A stretch of 64,000 nt of DNA from Hepsetus odoe (taxonomy: Eukaryota > Chordata > Actinopteri > Characiformes > Hepsetidae): assembly GCA_017165825.1 (NCBI GenBank), contig CM029372.1:23301685-23365684 (forward strand), written 5' to 3'. This document shows positions 46,400 to 60,900 of this stretch, in pieces; within the stretch, counting starts at the first letter, position 1; the number at the start of each line of letters is the position of its first letter. The notes beneath the pieces are model-generated. The model ran no database searches, was not told where the DNA came from, and saw only the letters and a list, made by a program, of their open reading frames with translations. The position numbers were made by a program, and so were the translations under genes.

Positions 46400-48940
46400 T
46401 GGTGGTGGATGAGCAGTTTACATTACATTGCTGCAGTTTACTGGCTGAGGGGAGAGTGAGTAAAGAACGTGTAGACGGGAAAACAGGGATGAACACGTGA
46501 CAGGGATGAAAATAAAAAGGATGATGGAGCTCCTGAAGAACTCTTGGAATAACTTCATGCAAGGAAGGTCGTCAGTGAGGATTGGCACTGAAAACAATAA
46601 CAAATAGGCAATTGTTGTCATTGCTATGCTTATTCATTTTTTTTTTGCTATAAATAAAGAAATATGGCAAAATAATGAATAATGTATGATTATAATGGGT
46701 AAACTATATTATAGGGCAAAAGAAATGATAATAACAACATTAATGTTCATTATTATTGATGATAATGAAGAAATAATGACCACTGTTATTAATATTGCTG
46801 TATTGTTTCTTCCATTGTGGCCATTCTCTTTATCTGAAGAGTTATTCACACTAATCCTGGAAAAGCAATAGACACTCAGATGATCTCCTGCTTCATTTCT
46901 ATTATTGAAGACGTGTCATGCTTGTGTCATTGATGACAACCACAGCCGAGGCTTTGTTGGTGACAGAGGCGGGCACATGTTTAATTTACACTGAATGAAA
47001 CATTTACAATCTGTTGTGTCTCCACGACGACAGACAAAAGCTAATCCAGCAAATAAAATCCACAGCAGTTCATTAAAACTCCACTAATGATCATAAAGAA
47101 ACTGAACCATCGGTCCAGATGAACCAGCTCGCACATCCACTGAGTTTCACACAAGCTAATCTGGAAAAAAAATCATTTGGGAGGGGGAGGGCTGTTTGGC
47201 CATTTAACCCTTTTCAGGTACCTCGTCAGCATAAATTGGTTAAGAAAAAAATTTATATTTGAACAAACTGATCATCTTTAAGGTCTGAGACATCGTTTGG
47301 TTGACACCTTAAAAAGGGAAATTTTGAAAAAATGATCAAAATTTTAACGGCCTGTATGAAGGGCAGCATTTCGTTCCCCACTCTTTGCCTAACTTAGCTA
47401 AACAATTAGACTGAATTTTAATTGGACATAGGTTTCAACTGGTTTCTCGTGAATGCCTTGTGCATGATTTGATAAAGTTCATAAAATGCAATCATCAGGC
47501 CTGGAGAGAGGAATGCACCTAAGAAATTCCAGACTGTTTGGACTAGAAGATGCAAGGTCCTTCTATGGTTATTCTCTAATTTTTTTATTTTTTTATTTCC
47601 ATTTTTCCTCCCAGATGAAGAATTCTTTGAAGCTAAAGCTGGAGAATAGAAGCCCCCGCCACTGCTCTTCATCCAGTGCAGTGAAGGCTGGGTCTCCATA
47701 GAGGGCAGACGTCTAAAAGCATTGGTTCAATGTTGCATCACCAGTTAGAGCTACAGATTACAGTAGATCATCAACTATGAGTGTGTTACTTACACTCATA
47801 CACACACGCACATCCATACAAGATATGCATGTATGGATGTGAGGGACACTGATGAGGGAAAGAAATGAGGGACACTGGCCTGAAACGACAGAACGGACAG
47901 AAAAAAAGGCACATATGGCTGACAGGGAAACAGAGGAGTGGGAACACATGCTTGTCAAGCAGTGTCAGACAGGCCTGTGTGCCATCACAGCTCCGGAGAG
48001 AGGGCGGGTGAGAGAGTAAGAGAGAAAGAGGAAAAAAGACGGAAAAGAGAAAGAGAAGGACAGTGGAAGCAAGAGTGATGAGAGAGGGGGAAAAGGAATC
48101 AATGTATGCAGTGCTGCGTAAGATCCATGCACAAATTGGCTTTAAACTAATTGATCTCTGCAGTGATCTGCATTTTATTACAGTTATGTAATAAAATGCC
48201 ATGTTTTTAACAAGGGGCCATGTGTAGAGATTCCTCATTTCTGCTCCACAGAAAACCTGATTAAACATAAAATGCCTGGAAAAGATTAAACGAGCCCTGA
48301 GATGAACATTTACCACTACTTTCTGAATTTGTGATGTATTTTCAATATGTTTATTCTGGCCTAATAAACTCTCACTGACCAGCTTAATAGCTCTTAATAA
48401 AATGAATCAAGACAGTTTTGCAAAGCAGCGTGTGAAGCTGGCGCGCTCAGGTTAGGATGCCACTGGTCGGGAAGTGTAAGGTATATAGTCGAATGTATAA
48501 ATGCACTTTTGAAATGGCAGATGTCACCGACTCTCATAACAGGGTATGACGGGTTTACTCATGACAGACACTGCAATGCCTGGTGCATGAAATGCACATC
48601 AAATAATGGCATCAAATATGAATAATATTTACATTTATGCATTTGGTTGACAAATGTGTTACAAATGAAGAGCAATGGAGCTGTAGGGGTCCATTGAAAC
48701 ATATAGATTTTTTTATTACCCTTTATAGTGGTGCTTATGATGGGAGAAATTTAGGGCATCCATCATTTTAATGACCAGCCCTGGTTACAAGTTATGAAGC
48801 ACAGTGTTTCCCTCAGAGTAATGGCATCATATAGAAATCTCAGAAAAAACAAAAAACAAAACAACTTAATGTACGTCAGTGCAATGAATTTCAGTTTCAG
48901 TTCATTGTAATCCATTGTAACATTTATTTACATATACAGC
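46400..48940. other. intergenic between alpha and beta genes, no gene seen
   Basis: No exon recognised. A short (TGG/GAT)n patch at 46360-46410 and AT-rich DNA at 46620-46790. A 176-codon minus-strand frame overlapping beta exon 1 is out of frame with the gene. Confidence 0.5.
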
Positions 48941-48944
48941 ATTT

Positions 48945-49270
48945 ATCATGGGCCGCAGTGGGGAGCGCTGCCACCTCACTGCGAGAAGGTCCTGGGTTTT
49001 CTTCCCAGATGGGACGATCCGGGTGTTTTTTTGAGTGTGGAGTTTGCATGTTCTCCCCATTTCTTCCAGGAGCTCCGGTTTCCTCCCAAAGTCCAAAGAC
49101 ATGCAAGTGAGGTGGATTGGAGAAGCTATATTGGCCATAGGGTGTGTGTGTGTGTGTCTCCTGTGATGGACTCATGACCTGTCCAGGGTGTTTCCTCACC
49201 TTTCACCCTGTGAGAGGTGGGGTAGGCTCCAGCACGACCTTAATTAGGACGAGCGGCTATGAAAATGAGC
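48945..49270 (+). repeat. L2-like/SINE repeat with GACCTGTCCAGGGTG core
   Basis: Starts gggccgcagtggggagcgct, with gagtttgcatgttctcccc, caaagacatgcaagtgaggt, a (TG)n insert at 49140-49157 and gacctgtccagggtgtttcc. This repeat is ubiquitous in teleosts. Other copies are 55385-55665, 58990-59310, 59810-59965 and 62125-62355. Confidence 0.7.
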
Positions 49271-50959
49271 GAGAGCACTTATCAGACACCATGACAATGT
49301 ACATTGCCAAATGACAGGGTCTTGATCGGGGCTAGGGAGGTGTTGGAGTTAGGACAGAGCCAGGCTTGAACCCATAGCCTCTTGATCAACAGCTCAGTAT
49401 CCTACCCCTACCCCTACTTGTGTGTAGTAACGAATTAATCCCTCAGATTCTGGGCTCATTTCGGAGTCATTCATCTTAACTATAACGAAACTAATATGTG
49501 AGCTTGAAGTGTGCATATGCATACCCTGAGATTGTAGAGTTAAATATACTGGTGCTTACATTTAAGCAGTTTGGAATACGTTGGCAATAACTTAATAAGG
49601 TCATGCCGATAAAGCTTCTTAAAAATTTGAATCTGAGAGAGACAGAAGGAGCAGATGCTCTTTCTCCAGCATTGCTCGAGCTAAGCCGTGCACCAGGGAA
49701 ACTCAGTCGATCTCCCTGTAGAGATAAATACACACAAAGACACAAAATACGAGATGAGCAAAGATTACAGTGTGGCTCTGCATCGTGACGTCAGTGATTA
49801 ATGTTTGATGAAAATCATTTGTTCTGAGTGTGAAATCGTGGTCGGCGGCTCTGCGCTGCCTCTCTCGAGCCATTCTTAGCTGTGCTATTGAGCAATTGCA
49901 TATGAGCAGCAAGAAACCTTCAACAAAACTCCCCTTTTGCTGCTCTCAAATACACACCGCGTGCAGTCTGAGAAGTCCTGTGAGTGCATGTGATCCTTTT
50001 CTGGCATTATTTTTGAACTGGCTGGCTATTTAACACCCAGTCGGGAGCTGCTGCCCCTGCAAACATGACGACAATATTGCATTAACTACACCCTGCTGTG
50101 GGTTAGAATATTACATTTATTTATTTATGTTTTTTACAGTTTTGCATCTATATTTTGTGCTAGGGTGACCTAGAGGGCCCAGTGTACAGCACAGTTTGGT
50201 AGATCCCCTCTTCAGACACACTAACACAACCTGGCAACCAGCAGGCAAGTTGAACCATCTGAGTTTGAGCAGGGAAACCACCGACGTGTGCTGGAGGCCT
50301 GTCCTTCAGGACTGAGCACCCCAGGTGGAATTCTTACCTTTGCTTATTGTAGTTTCAGTCATTAAATTAGGGTGCAGTACCTGCTTTACACCTACAGATG
50401 GCAGCAGATACAGACTATGGCATTATATTGTTTCATACCCAAATAAATAATGATATAATAACATGATGAATGTTCTTTTATCAAAATAAATCTTTATTTC
50501 TCACTTATTTCTGGCATCTGATGTATTCTTATGTATGTCTATTTATGTGCTCGATCGTGACCATTCAATGCTGCAGAGTTTTTGGCTGCACCCTTGGCTC
50601 TTCTGGATTTGTCTAGTCAGTCCCGAGGCTGTTTTACAGTCAGAAATTATTCATGCATTTACAGCTGAGCCAAAAATGTCAGACAAGGAGAACATGCTGT
50701 TATTGTTTTAGAGAAACGTGAGCAGATCAATGGGTGCTGTGTGGGGGAATGACATTGCTCCTCGCTGCACATAAGGGAAAAGATCAAAGCAGCATCATTG
50801 AGGGTTTGATCACAGAGAAGACTCTTGGTATTGGCTATTGGTGCAGACTATACTCAAGATTTGTGAGGAGGAAAGTTGAGATTCTTCAACTACCCAGGTT
50901 CTTCAGCAAGTAGCCAGATTTCTGATTATTTGGGCCTGCAATTTGTAAAGTGCTCATTG

Positions 50960-51213
50960 GTAAAAGTGAAGTGAAAGTGACTAATAGTGAAACACAGCAC
51001 AGCACACAGTGAAACACAATGAAATGCAACCTCTGCATTAAACCGGCATCCACATCATGCGGCAGTGGGCAGCCATATCCAGTGCCCGGGGAGCAATGAT
51101 GAGGAAGGGATCTTGCTCAAGGTTACCTCATAGCAACCTACTGGTCTGGGATTCAAATCCACGAAATTCCAGTCCTGGGGCCTAGTCCCTAATTACTAGG
51201 TCATCACTGCCCA
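50960..51213 (-). repeat. SINE family A, full-length, in the alpha-beta spacer
   Basis: Minus-strand copy: gtgaagtgaaagtgactaat left, actaggtcatcactgccca right. It lies about 420 bp past the alpha stop codon and may fall inside the 3' UTR. Confidence 0.8.
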
Positions 51214-51475
51214 GTGAAAGCTGTGATTAATTGCTTTAATACATTAATAGTGTGAATACAGCATCTAAAAGGTATGTGTTCCTGGGTTCCTGTCGCTCAT
51301 CCGATGAAAATCTCTTTTGCCATCCTCCATGAAATCCAGTGTCCTTTATCAGAACCTGACACACATCCTATCGAAGCATAGGGGGAAGAAAGGGGCAGGG
51401 CTTATACTTCACTTGCAGCTTTTTCTCATCTTAAATTACTTAAATGACTTGTTTTTAATTTTCTTAACACCATTT

Positions 51476-51481
51476 TTTATT
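51476..51481 (-). terminator. candidate polyadenylation signal for the alpha gene
   Basis: AATAAA on the minus strand about 156 bp after the alpha stop codon. The distance is reasonable, but the hexamer is common by chance in AT-rich DNA. A second candidate lies near 50494-50499. Confidence 0.3.
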
Positions 51482-51636
51482 CCTTAACAGAACTGAGCCA
51501 AACGAAACTGTGATGTATAAAATTTGAACTCTTTAGGATCAAGGGATTTTAGAAGCATTTTAAGAGCATGAACTCTTCCCCCTACTCCGTGCACAGGAAA
51601 TGTAGGAAATGTAGTGTAGCTTGTTCAAATGTACCA

Positions 51637-51912
51637 TTATGCACTTGAGCATGTTTGTACACACACAAACCTGGCTCTTTGTAAGGTATCCTTGCTGAGG
51701 TAGATGTACCAGTAGATGACGTTGAAAACTGCAAAAGCCAGTGGGAAGAGGATGCGGGCGTACTGGTCTATGGGGCTGGTGCCAGCCAATGTGGTGTTGG
51801 GGGGGACAGCGGAGCCCTGCTGGAGGAAGATGGGCAGACGCATATCTGGAGCTTCGGAGATCGAGCTCATCCTCTGCCTCACCCGCCCACCAACAGTGGG
51901 GTCAGAGATCGT
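51637..51912 (-). CDS. alpha subunit exon 9 (end of loop, M4, stop)
   Basis: Last coding exon: acceptor ttctctag at 51913-51920, stop codon at 51637-51639, 91 residues. It starts TISDPTVGGRVRQRMSSISE, passes through SPIDQYARILFPLAFAVF and NVIYWYIYLSKDT, and ends LQRARFVCVQTCSSA. SPIDQYARILFP-type M4 followed by YLSKDT resembles alpha-6. The cytoplasmic loop is short, as in alpha-6. The Cys-rich tail beyond SKDT is not one I recognise from mammals. Confidence 0.9.
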   Translation of the reverse strand, partial: TISDPTVGGRVRQRMSSISEAPDMRLPIFLQQGSAVPPNTTLAGTSPIDQYARILFPLAFAVFNVIYWYIYLSKDTLQRARFVCVQTCSSA

Positions 51913-54900
51913 CTAGAGAAGAGCACATGAAAACATGTTCATTCAGATAAAAAGTGCACTTAGACTTTTGACATGCAGTGTCAATAAGCAGAGTAGAGTA
52001 GAGTAGAGTAAACTTTTATTATCCCACGAATGGGACATTTGGGCGTTACAGGGCTCTTATAAAAGTGACAGATGTACAGAAAAAAGAAAAGAAAAATACA
52101 TAAAAATATAGAGATATAAAGAAAGACATACATACATATACATATCTACAAGAGGGTCTTATGAAGCAGCATCAGAGAAGCACATGCTGTCTATCAAGAG
52201 TATGGGGGCACATTGCCTTCTAGTTTTTAAATAGAGTTGAAAAAATAATGTAACAGGATGATACAGTAGGATGGTACAGTACTGTGCAAATCTTTTAGGC
52301 AGGTGTGAAAAAATGCTGTAAACAAAGAATGCTTTCAGAAATATAAATAATGATTGTTTATTTTTTATCAATTTACAAAATGCAAAGTGAGCGAACAAAA
52401 GAAAAATCTAAATCAAATCAATATTTGGTGTTTCTACCTTTTGCCTTCAAACCAGCATCAGTTCTTCTGGCCCCACAGAGCCCTGATCTCAACATCATCC
52501 AGTGTGTCTGGATTACATGAAGAGACAGAAGGATGTGAGGAAGCTACATCCACAGAAGATCTGTGGTTCGTTCTCCAAGATGTTTGGAACAACCTACCAG
52601 CTGAGTTCCTTCAAAAACTGTGTGCGAGTGTACCTAGAAGAATTGATGCTGTTTTGAAGGCAAAGGGTGGTCACACCAAATATTGATTTGGTTTAGATTT
52701 CTCTTTTGTTCATTCACTGCATTTTGTTGATTGATGAAAATAAATGATGAACACTTCCATTTCTGAAAGCGTTCTTTGTTTACAGCATTTTTTCCACACC
52801 TGCCTAAAACTTTTGCACAGTACTTTATGCATAAAGATATTTTGTTGTACTGAACAAATTGATTTTTGTCTCACATTTCACAGACTGTACTAATTCCAAA
52901 TGGAATAATAATGCTTACTTTCTAATAAACTATGCATGCTGTACTGACACAAATTGAGAGCAGGTGATCAAAACACTTCAGATGGGTGCTAAAAGTACAT
53001 AAAATATATGATTTACCAGGCAGCACTAACACTCTTACTTATATTAATAGTCTTTGCTTATTCTTTTCTTCTTTTTCTTTGGCTGCTCCCATTTAGGGGT
53101 CACCACAGCGGATCATCCGTTTCCATTTCTTCTGGTCCTCAGCATCTTCCTGCTTCAAACGAACCACCTGCATGTCCTCTCTCACCACGTCCATAAACCT
53201 CCTCTTTGGTCTTCCTCTTCTCCTCTTTCCTGGCAGCTCCATCTTCAACATCCTCCTCCCAATATAATCCTCGTCCCTCCTCTGGACATGTCCAAACCAA
53301 CGCAACCTTGCTTCTCTAACTTTGTCTCCAAGACGTCTAACCTGATCTGTCCCTCTAATATACTCATTTCTAATCCTGTCCATCCTCGTCACACCCAACA
53401 AAAAATCTCAGCATCTTTTAACTCTGACACCTCCACCTCCACCTCCTGTCTTCTCTTCAGTGCCACCATCTCCAACCCATACAACATAGTCTTTTCTATT
53501 TCTTTAAAATATAGGCATTTCATTTAATTTAATATTAAACCAGCAAAACTTACAAACGCAAATAATTTTGAGAGGACGGGCATCTTTAAATCTTTAACGG
53601 CAGTGTATGCATCAACTTGCATGTTAATAAGCTGGCTTTTGAAAAAAAGTTGACTCCATAAAGGACATGGGGAAGAAAACGCACCGGAGACTCACAACTT
53701 TCCTGTGTGCAAAAGCTGCTTACGTGCAGCTTTTTCTGCATTACAGGTGACGTTTAAAGCCAAGAAAGTGCTGAAACAACTCCTCAGCAAGCCCAAGATT
53801 ACCACTGAGTCTGCAAACCGAGAACATAGCACAACATACATACACTGTTGCACTTTCTACAGGGTTCACCTTGAAGCAGTTTTTGTTGCCAACTGCAGCA
53901 TGATCAGTTTAATGTTTTAATAGGTCCACGTTCTGCAGCTTTCCTGAATTTTACGCTGTTTTTCTCTTTGTTGGTGTAGTTTAACGGACACGTTTGCCAC
54001 CAAGAGAAGGGGGAGGTGAGTGAGCTCTCCCAAGTTAACCCCTGGCTAAAAATTCATTCCACTTTCCAACCCCTCTTTGCCTCTTCGGCTGTTGAGCAGA
54101 CCATTTTTGTTATTTTCACGGAAAGACTGGTATGTAAATGAGCTCTTCTAAAGGCTGAATGGTATCTTGTTTAATAAGCAGTTTATTTTTAAATGTGCAT
54201 GAAAAAAACTGCTAAGCATAGATCTAAAGAGATCTTCCCAACATTTTCATTTTTCCCAAGCCTTCTTTCCAGTGGGTTGACTACAAACGGTCTGCAGTAA
54301 CAACACTCCTTATCACTATAGTGTAACATTTACGGTATTTAACAGATGCTCTTTTCCAGAGCGACTTCCATGTCCTGATTACAGGGACAGCCCCCCCTGG
54401 AGCAACTCAGGGTTAAGTGTCTTGCTCAGGGACCCAGTAGTGGTAGTGCTGGAGGTGGGATTTGAACCCTACCACTAGACCATCGCCACGCCAATCTGCT
54501 TTTGTTTGAATTGTTGATCATATATAAAGCTGTGACACCACAAGCATGAATTCAGATCCTTTAGTTGGACTTTTCAAAGGCATTCTGCTGAGATATTGTT
54601 CAAATGAAACTCATTCGAGGGGCTGGTCATAACTGAGGCTATTTTGTGAAGAATTCACGTCTTTGAAGGGAACCAAAAGTCGACAGGATCGTCCCCGTTT
54701 GAACATGCAGTGTAATAATATACACCACCGTTCAGAGAGGTGGAACAGTGGGGTAGTAGGTGAAATCTCTGCAGTACACACTCAGGTAGCAGAGATTACA
54801 GAAGGTCTCATGGAGTGCGGTTCTAATACGGAGGCTATTTTTAAAACGGCAGGCATGAGCCGGCCACACGGGAGCGCTCTCTGGAGACGCTGCATGCCTA

Positions 54901-57900
54901 CAGCATTACCATATCCAGGTTCAGCATTACACATCCCTCATCACGCACATCCTTTACCAGTTACAACTGTACAACACAGGAAACCGCTCTTAAAGGATAC
55001 AGACAAGGATGACGGGTGGATGCAGAACCTTTCCAACATTTTACCCTTTAGAGGTCACATTTAAGATGGCATGGTGCTCATGCTATTACTATGTGGGAGC
55101 AGGCAAAGTAAATTGTTGGTACTCACATTGGTATGGTATCAGGACCATATGTGTTTAAGGATATGGGCTCCATTTTCCTGTCATAAAGAACTGTGACTGT
55201 TTTCTAAAAACCTCTAAAAATGAGACATTTATACTATAATCCTGGTTATTTATTTAGTATCACAGTGTAATAAATGTTTTGTAAAGTGTGTGGAAGTGCT
55301 GTGAAGATTCACATGACATTATGCCCTAATGCCCTTTAGTGGAACGCAGTAAACTTGAACATTCATCTGTTTGTTATCATAAATGCTTTTCCTGACTTTG
55401 GGGGGGGTTTATCGAGCCTATCCCAGTACTCATAGGGGGAAAAATGGGCAGAAACACCCTGGACAGGTTGCCAGAAAAACATGCTCATGCTCACACACAC
55501 ACACACCCCTAGGGACCAATTTAGTATTTCCAGTTCATTTGATGTACATGTCTTTGGTCTGTGATAGGGAACAGAAACTCTCAGAAGAAAACCTAAGCCC
55601 CACTTGGGAATCAAACCCAGATCCTTCTTGCTGTGAGGTTATAGCACTACTGACTGTGCTGGCCCACTTGCAGTACACGAAAATAATTCATGTGCACATC
55701 CAGATTTAATGATTTTTTAAGTTATGGTTTGATGCTTTAGTGTGTTGTTATAAAACTGTGTGTTTTGACACTGAAATGGAAAATAACGTGGGCAAGTCGG
55801 CTGTCAATACACAATGTCAATGACATGAAAGTGAACCATGGAAACCATGTTTAAATAAGTGCACTTAAAATGCTTCTAAAAAAACGCTCAAAACTTCTTA
55901 ACGCTAATACAGAGCAGCATGTGATAGATTATACTTCACAAGCAAACAAATGGTACAGTCCAGAAGGTGGGCAAGAGCTCCTTCAGATTGCTGGCTTGGC
56001 GCTGCGCTTTTTCCTTACCCTGTCCCAGAAAATTTTCCATGCCACAGTAACCTTTGGATTGCTCGCTAAGGTCCAGACTCAGATGTCTATAAAGCTGCTC
56101 TCTGACAAAATCTATAGTGAAGAGAGCTATAAAAATAGAACTGTGGCGCGGAGCCGCTCCAACTGCAAAAAGAGCTGTCACACTCATCACACTGAGCGGA
56201 AACCATGTCAATCACTCAGCAGGCCAAAGAACAACGCCATGGAACTAAATCTATCATTCAGGCTGCAGCACATGGTTAGAGGAATGCAGTGTCTTTACCT
56301 CTTAAACTGTAGGACTGGAATTCAGTCTTTCAGACTTTTCATTCCGTTTGGTTTCTCCCATGAAACTAATCTGCCAGTTGTGTACTCTACTGTACTGTGG
56401 GCCCAAATATGAACACTTAGGATTAAAGGACAGATGTAAAGAAAGATGAATGATGCTCAATTTCTACAAACACTCCATATCTCCACATTCGTTTTTACTT
56501 TTTTTTTTGCATCATTGTAAGTCATTTTAAGTGTGAATCAAAAATCATAACATACTTTCCTTCATCATGTCTGAGGGAAACAGGGAGGATTGCCCTCAGC
56601 ATTTCTACTATTTCAACTATTTATTTTCTTCCATACATCATAACCCTTCCAGACCCTTCATGGTTTTGGATGCCCTTTGACTTTTGATGATGTGCCTGAA
56701 AAGTAAGGGGGAGGCCCGCTGGTGCATAGTAACATAATCAAATTTCATAAGACCTTTAAGTGATGGGTTAAGAAAAAAGTGAAAAATGATCATTAAAGAT
56801 TACTTCATTCAAATAACAAGTAATTCATCATGTCGTGAATAATGCCGGGACATGAGGTTAAAGGTTCATTTTGATCTGAGGATGATTAAGAAAGCAATGA
56901 AGATTTATGAGGCCTATTAGGAGGAGAACAGTTGTTTTACTTGTTTGCAAAAAATCCACTTTTTAATATGGAAAAGGAAGATTAATAATGAATTAATTAA
57001 TAACATTACCTCGTAATGAGTCGACATTACACTTGTTACTATGCAGTTGATGCACTTATTGTGCACGGGCTGTTTTTAGGCTTTATATTTTTTCTCAGTT
57101 CGTCTTTTCTTATATGCACAGAATTGGAAAAAAACTGGGCCATTAAATCCTGAGGAAAGAGCATTATTACTTATCTGCTTATCATGGTAACTATAACAGA
57201 TCATGCTCTTGCCCATCCCAAGTTAGGGGCTTTAGTACTAACCGACTGGTCTTCATCATCGCTGCCCTCAGCTATGGACTCCAACACAGATCCTCTAGAG
57301 AGTCTGCGTCTCATTCTGTTGGCCTTCAGTGTGGCAAAGTAGTTGACGGCAGCAAACTCCACCAGAGCAGAGGCGACGAAAGCAAAGCAGACAGCGATGA
57401 ACCAATCCATGGCCGTGGCATAGGACACCTTGGGCAGGGAGGAGCGGGCACTGATACTCAGTGTGGTCATGGTCAAAACGGTGGTCACTCCTGCAGGTCA
57501 AAGTGGATTATATGGAGAAGACTCAAACTTTAAACAATTTTTTTGAGAGGCAAGTAATAAAAAAACTTCTGGCCAAACAGTGCGGAGAAAACCCCATTCT
57601 GGGATCTTCTGCCACAACAGTCAGGGCTACTGTAACCCTGGCAGGAGTCATCAAGACTTAAACCCCCTATCTAATCAAAGTTTATCAGCAATCATTTAAT
57701 AAAACAGCAACTTTGAATGAAATCTTTTTAGGCAGTGGGCTGTAATGTATGTGGTTATTGCTAAAGCAGTCTCATGCATTAAGTGTTGCAGGGAGACTGG
57801 TGCCCTCTGCAGGCAGGTGGAGGTTTGGAGAGAAATAGACCATAACAGATTCCCTTAATTGACCATCTAGGCCAGATTGTTTTTCAGCTCATAGGACCAC

Positions 57901-60900
57901 TGTGGGGTTTTATAAACATAAGTCAGTTTTTACGCCTAACTTAGGCTGATCCTGGATTACTTTACTCTCAGAAACAGGCTCCTTAACTAGTGTTACATTG
58001 TCGTCTGTGTAGCAGCATGGTGCTGGTCCTGGATACATGACAAATGACAATAAAACCTATTTGACTTGAATGGTATTTGGTTTGTGTGTATGGTTCTAGG
58101 AAACGTTCTCTACATGGTGTACTGATTTGACATTATGAGCAGGGTTCTTAATTGTAAAAAATGGTTCAGAGGTTCTTCTTTAGCTTTAAACCTTCTGTGG
58201 TTGTTTATTCTTAGGTGTGTGATTGGACACAGAAATGATGACGACTTTAATCAAGGCCATCAAACTGTCAAATTAAACAATCAAGAAGTTTAGATCCCGA
58301 GCACAGCCACTACTGATCAAATGTTTAGAAGTAATATGAAACTGTAACAGTTATTATATGCATGTAAAGAATGACCATCATTAGATTTCTTTTCCATTTT
58401 TGAAATAAAACAGAGTCGGATAATACATAACTGATGTAAATTCATTTTGCTTTCTTGTTCAGAATTATGGAAATACAGAGCCAGTGCTTCCATCTGTTGG
58501 ATGTACAGTATTTGGTGATCTGACGCAGAACATGATTTAAAGGAAAAAGAAGGTCTGAGAGTATTCTTACCAGCAACAGTGCGAGCAGGGACGGACTCCT
58601 TGTTGATCCAGAAGGCCACTTGGGATAAAACTACCACCATGATGAGGGGAATGTAAGTCTGGATTAGATGATAGCCCAGTTTCCTCTGAAGGCTAAAATG
58701 AACAACCTGGACAGAGTAATGGCCTGGAAAAGAACAGGATGGTGCCAGTGAGGGCAAATCAGGGCGCACAGAGAATTAGGAGGAGAAATGTTTAGAGAAG
58801 AGTTTTTCAAGCTTGGTCCTGCAGGTCTTGGACATTTGATTGTTTGTCTAATCTTTTCTGCTCATTTATCTTACTGGGTGTGGAAGCTGGTAAAAGAGCA
58901 AGGGTGCCTCCAGAACCAGGACTGAGAAAAAACAGTTCTATGTTAACAATGTTCCCATTCTTGCGTGATATTAAAGACTCTCTCTCACTCATTTTCATAG
59001 CCACTTGTCACAATTAGGGTTATGGGGAGTGCTGGAGCCTATCCCAGCTCTCACAGGGTGAAAGGCAGGGACACCCTGGACAGGTCGCAGCCCATCGCCA
59101 GGCAGACGCACAAAAAAACACCTCACGCACGCACTCACAGCTATGGGCAATTTATCATCTCCAGTGCATCTGACGTGTATGTCTTTGGATGGTGGGTGGA
59201 AACCGGAGCCTTCGGAGGAAACACAAACACGGGGAGAACATGCAAACTGCACACAGAAAGGACCCGGACAGTCCTGCCTGGGAATCAAACCCAGGATGAT
59301 ATTACAGACTGCATATCTCTATTTGGGTCAAGCAGTACAATAAAAGATTCAGATCTGACCAGACATAAATACAGTTTTTTAAAGTGCACAGAATTACATT
59401 ACCAGATCATTTGGTACCAGACAAAGTGTTCAAGTCCAGTATTTAAGGTTAGCAGTTTTTGGCACCTGCTCAATGGGTTTACTAGCAGAACCTAATGGTA
59501 GGTTTAGCAGACATCCCCCTTTCTGGTGGCCTATCCTCAGCTGAAACTGACCTCAGAAACGCTGCCATCTTTAAATATGCATTAAGAACAGACTGGAAAG
59601 ACTGGGCAGGAAAGCATGCAGGCAGTGAAGGATGCCCTTTATAGCAGCTTTATATCACCGTTTCTACCACTACCCACTTCCCAGAATCAACATCATCACA
59701 AATGTCTTTTTAAGGCTAGAGGCTGGATTACAAGTCTACAAGTTTAATACCAGGTGATAAAGTGTTGATTTATAAACAAAAAATCTTTTTGGGTGTAGCT
59801 ACCATGCCATACAGATGGGAAACCCCGCGATGGGCTGGCGACCTGTCCAGGGTGTGTGTCCCGTCCTTCGCCCTGTGTGCACTGGGTTGGACTCCAGCAC
59901 CCCCACCCGACCCCGTTTGGGGGCAAGTGGCAGAAAATGGCTGGATGGATGGATATTTATTACCCCATTTTCTGATGGGTGTTAAACAATGGGTGTTAGA
60001 TGATGTGAGACAATGAGGGATATGGATATGACTTAGTCTGTAAAAATCCGAACACATTTTTTGAAACTCCATGGAGTGAATGCGAAGAAGGAGACTAATG
60101 AGAAGAAAAGTGAAGGAGATGACAGAGCGTGTGAATGTATTGTTCTAAATTATAAAAGCGGTGGCCTAGTGTTTAGGGAGTTGGCCACAGGATTGGAAGA
60201 TTGTGGGTTCAAACCCCTCACCAGTAGGTTGCCCTGGGGTATCCTTGAGCAAGGTACTGTTACTGTCACTGCTCCCTGGGCAGCTTGCATAGCTGTCTGT
60301 GTGTATGGGTTAAATACAGAAGTCCAATTTCGCTGTGTGTTCTCACAATGACAAGAATAGTCACTTTCACTTTTTTCACTTTTAAAGTGCAGAAAAAAGG
60401 CATGCAAGGAAACTGATGCTTTTTTAACCAGTATTTTACTATTTATTATGAAAGATTGGTCTACCGCAGTTTAGCTTCTCAATTTCCTACTGTACTAGAT
60501 TTTCTGACATGATTTGTAGTTGCTCATTTCCTAGTTTTATCAGTCGGCCTTCACCTGTTCATTACAGGACACTAGTCATCCAGTTAAAATACACAACCGT
60601 CGTTCCCTTTTTATTTCCTAAAATAATTGGGCAATTTAAATACATATAGATCGCCAAACTCAAGCATATCTCTGCATCTCATTTCAGAAATCTTCTCCCC
60701 TTAACCTAATGGTCCTCCTAACCTAAGGTTAGGGAAATGAAGATAAGCTCTATTATAGGATTCCACCAAAGTCCCACTAAATACACTAATATTATTAGCA
60801 TCTGGGTACCTCCATTTTTGCTCATTTTTAAACTCGTTACAGAAAAAATGAAGCTGTACTTTACTCATGAATATGCGTCATGTCTAATGAGCACTAAAAA

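Noticed and set aside
46032..46562. 176-codon minus-strand frame over beta exons 1-2
   Set aside because: It is out of frame with the signal peptide and the KDTVDRLMKGYDIRLRPDFGG segment, and reads through intron 1.
51637..51912. Beta-4 or alpha-1 type identity for the receptor genes
   Set aside because: The alpha gene has Arg in loop A and a YLSKDT end (alpha-4/6 class). The beta gene has DYTLTMYFQQAWRDKRLSY, closer to beta-2 than to what I recall for beta-4.
55870..56412. 180-codon plus-strand frame in alpha intron 8
   Set aside because: No motif, no codon pattern typical of genes, antisense within an intron. Kept only as an unannotated stretch.
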